Of a stretch of 6,651 nucleotides of DNA, positions 5,154 to 6,651 are shown piece after piece; positions within the stretch are counted from its first letter, which is position 1, and every line of letters starts with the position of its first letter. A program made the position numbers and the translations under genes. Below the pieces are notes generated by a model. That model searched no databases, was not told where the DNA came from, and saw only the letters and a program-made list of their open reading frames with translations. This DNA is from an uncultured Eubacteriales bacterium (GTDB taxonomy: Bacteria > Bacillota > Clostridia > Christensenellales > Borkfalkiaceae), in the NCBI GenBank assembly GCA_900556195.1, contig USOJ01000059.1, positions 1 to 6,651 on the forward strand. The letters are read 5' to 3'.

Positions 5154-6535
5154 AATCAGGTACGAAAACGAGAATAATATTATCTGTTCTTGCTTTCGTA
5201 GCGGGCGGCCGCGTCGCGAATACGTCGGCGCGGATACCCGTATATGCAAGCGAAGATAAAGATAGATATACCGACGTCTTAACCGATCTCAGAAAAGACG
5301 ATACGTTCGACGCGGAGAACTATCCGCAAAAAGACGGAGATTATTCGTTGCAGGTGATCCAACTTGCCGAGAGTGCCGACAAAGAACTGTTCGTGTACGT
5401 CTATCGACCGGGAGGAATGCAGGCAAACGTTACGGCGTCGAGTATAAACGTTTCTACTACCATTAACGACGAAATAAGTTATTTCAATTATAAATTGAAA
5501 CATATAAGCAATGAAAACACCTTGCAAAAGTACGTTGTTGAAGATTTTACGGTTAAAGACGAAAGCGTGAGATATTACGCAATCAGTTCTATTTATCGTC
5601 CGTTCGACGAGAATATAGATAAACAAGCAAGCGGCGGCAATACGGTAACCGAAGTAAATTATGCGGTCAATAAACAATATTGTTTCGGTGAAATAAACGG
5701 CAAGCCGTATGTGAGTTGCGTGGATATTGAAACCATCGTCGTTACGGATAAGTTCGTAGGTTTTGTAAGGTATAAAGACGGTTTCAAATTCTACGTCGGA
5801 GCGTGCGACAGCCATTTCGTGGCGTTCAATACGGACAAGCCCATAGATAAACTATTTGAAGCCGACGTGTATTATACAACGCAATCGTATTCGAAATTGT
5901 TTGCGGTCGGAGTAGGTGAAAAGGTAACGTTCGGTGAGAAGAAAGAGAATTATGCCTACCTTAAATATACGGATAAAGTAAAACATAACGGCGGGGGATT
6001 ATTTGCGGGAACGTATAAGTGGGACAGGATTCAGACCGTGGACGACTTTATAAAGGGTGAAGATCGCGAAAATATCTATCACGGCGCGATTCTTGACGTA
6101 AAGATTTCGTCGAAATTGACAGACGCGGCTCTTGGTGAACTAAAAGGCAAGAAGTGGGTACTTCGTTTTACCGAAACGGATTATACGCTTAGCGGCGGAA
6201 ACGGTTCATCTTCGTCGCAGTCAACCGTTGTAGGGGACGTAACTATCCTGCGGTTAAAATTCGAATCGGACGGAATCGTGTATAATCTGGGCGTTATAGA
6301 CAATAAGCAAAGCGGGAGTACTAACCCCGCAAACGTAACGAACGTAGAGATAGGGCTGAACGACAAAACGAAAGGATTACTGTACATATTGTTGTTAGTT
6401 ATAATTCTTGCCTTGTTATCTCCCGTATTGCCGTACGTCGTTAAAGCGGTCGTTTGGGTTGCGGCGTTACCCGTAAATCTGGTTAAGGGCATAAAGAAGG
6501 CATTCGGAGGCAGAAAGAATGAAAAAAAGGATTAA
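5150..6535 (+). CDS. Exported protein with C-terminal membrane anchor, 461 aa
   Basis: Translation starts at TTG 5150, overlapping the previous stop by four bases, with AGGAGG (5134-5139) ten bases upstream. The N-terminus has a basic region and hydrophobic core (TRIILSVLAFVAGG, 7-20) with a possible signal-peptidase cut after VYA (31-33). A long extracytoplasmic, beta-rich region follows (about 40-400), with three cysteines (178, 190, 219) and the motifs DFTVKDESVRYYAISSIYRPFDE (132-154) and ACDSHFVAFNTDKPIDKL (218-235). A Gly/Ser linker (SGGNGSSSSQS) lies at 348-358. The C-terminus has a membrane segment at about 410-427 (LLYILLLVIILALLSPVL), a second amphipathic hydrophobic stretch, and a lysine-rich tail. 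I recall homologues only as hypothetical proteins of Clostridia elements. Signal peptide, linker and C-terminal anchor parallel the adsorption protein pIII of filamentous phages, but no sequence match is claimed. Confidence 0.85.
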   Translation: MKSGTKTRIILSVLAFVAGGRVANTSARIPVYASEDKDRYTDVLTDLRKDDTFDAENYPQKDGDYSLQVIQLAESADKELFVYVYRPGGMQANVTASSINVSTTINDEISYFNYKLKHISNENTLQKYVVEDFTVKDESVRYYAISSIYRPFDENIDKQASGGNTVTEVNYAVNKQYCFGEINGKPYVSCVDIETIVVTDKFVGFVRYKDGFKFYVGACDSHFVAFNTDKPIDKLFEADVYYTTQSYSKLFAVGVGEKVTFGEKKENYAYLKYTDKVKHNGGGLFAGTYKWDRIQTVDDFIKGEDRENIYHGAILDVKISSKLTDAALGELKGKKWVLRFTETDYTLSGGNGSSSSQSTVVGDVTILRLKFESDGIVYNLGVIDNKQSGSTNPANVTNVEIGLNDKTKGLLYILLLVIILALLSPVLPYVVKAVVWVAALPVNLVKGIKKAFGGRKNEKKD

Positions 6536-6617
6536 ACGAATAATCGTAATAGTATCGATAGTTGCCGTCGTTTTCCTGATAGGTTATATGATTTTTACGG
6601 GGAAGAAGATGAAATGA
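6519..6617 (+). CDS. Tiny single-span membrane peptide, 32 aa
   Basis: ATG 6519 lies inside the end of the previous gene (17-bp overlap) and is preceded by CGGAGG (6505-6510) eight bases upstream. The 32 residues open MKKRIKRIIVIVSIVAVVF: a basic head, one membrane helix (about 8-26) and a basic tail ending GKKMK. The stop overlaps the next ATG (ATGA). The size equals that of the pVII and pIX minor coat proteins of Ff phages (33 and 32 residues), and placement beside a large anchored exported protein fits that idea, but the charge pattern and sequence alone do not prove it. It could equally be a small membrane subunit, a holin-like or a toxin-like peptide. It is believed real because of the ribosome site and the two coupled overlaps. 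Confidence 0.7.
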   Translation: MKKRIKRIIVIVSIVAVVFLIGYMIFTGKKMK

Positions 6618-6651
6618 AGAAAGTATTTAACGTAACGGCGGTCGTCGTAAT
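6614..6651 (+). CDS. Start of a further exported or membrane protein, truncated by window end
   Basis: ATG 6614 overlaps the preceding TGA (ATGA junction). GGGGAAG (6599-6605) is a possible weak ribosome site. Only 12 complete codons are visible, MKKVFNVTAVVV, which look like the basic and hydrophobic start of a signal peptide or membrane anchor. This continues the run of membrane proteins; nothing more can be said about its function. Confidence 0.55.
   Translation, partial: MKKVFNVTAVVV

Noticed and set aside
5279..5815. Minus-strand open frame of 178 codons
   Set aside because: It is a shadow of the 461-aa gene; it has no ribosome site and no domain features.
1..6651. CRISPR array, tRNA or rRNA
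   Set aside because: No regularly spaced repeats, no cloverleaf with a CCA-type end, and no conserved rRNA segments were seen on either strand.

Overview
The window looks like one end of an integrated mobile element in a Bacillota (probably Clostridia-type) genome. The evidence is strong AGGAGG-type ribosome binding sites, moderately low GC with frequent CpG, a large serine recombinase of the kind carried by Clostridia conjugative elements and prophages, and a lipoprotein signal followed by a bacterial Ig-like (BIG2-like) domain. The species cannot be named from this.

Layout. Positions 1-39 hold a strong intrinsic terminator usable in both directions. Positions 41-94 hold an imperfect palindrome that is the best attachment-site candidate. 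A complete 508-residue large serine recombinase is on the minus strand (153-1679). A terminator-like hairpin lies inside the end of its reading frame (about 221-266). Next comes a 445-bp divergent intergenic region with several stem-loops (1680-2124). All other genes are on the plus strand. A small two-gene unit follows: a 59-residue acidic protein and an overlapping sigma-70 region 4-like helix-turn-helix protein, closed by a clear intrinsic terminator (2580-2609). A 271-bp leader with two promoter candidates precedes a tightly packed operon: a 96-residue basic protein, a 113-residue beta-rich protein, a BIG2-like lipoprotein (332 aa), an N-terminally anchored membrane protein (184 aa), a 461-residue exported protein with a C-terminal membrane anchor, a 32-residue single-span membrane peptide, and the start of a further gene cut by the window edge.

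How the genes may work together. The recombinase would integrate and excise the element. The helix-turn-helix protein is a natural candidate regulator of the downstream promoter. The second half encodes at least four exported or membrane proteins in a row with overlapping stops and starts, so they are probably made in fixed ratio as one envelope complex. The set (small cytoplasmic proteins, then a large exported protein with a Gly/Ser linker and C-terminal anchor, then a tiny single-span peptide) resembles the structural module of a filamentous phage (inovirus). No replication initiator or Zot-like ATPase is visible here, so that is a hypothesis only. A conjugative or other cell-surface module is the main alternative.
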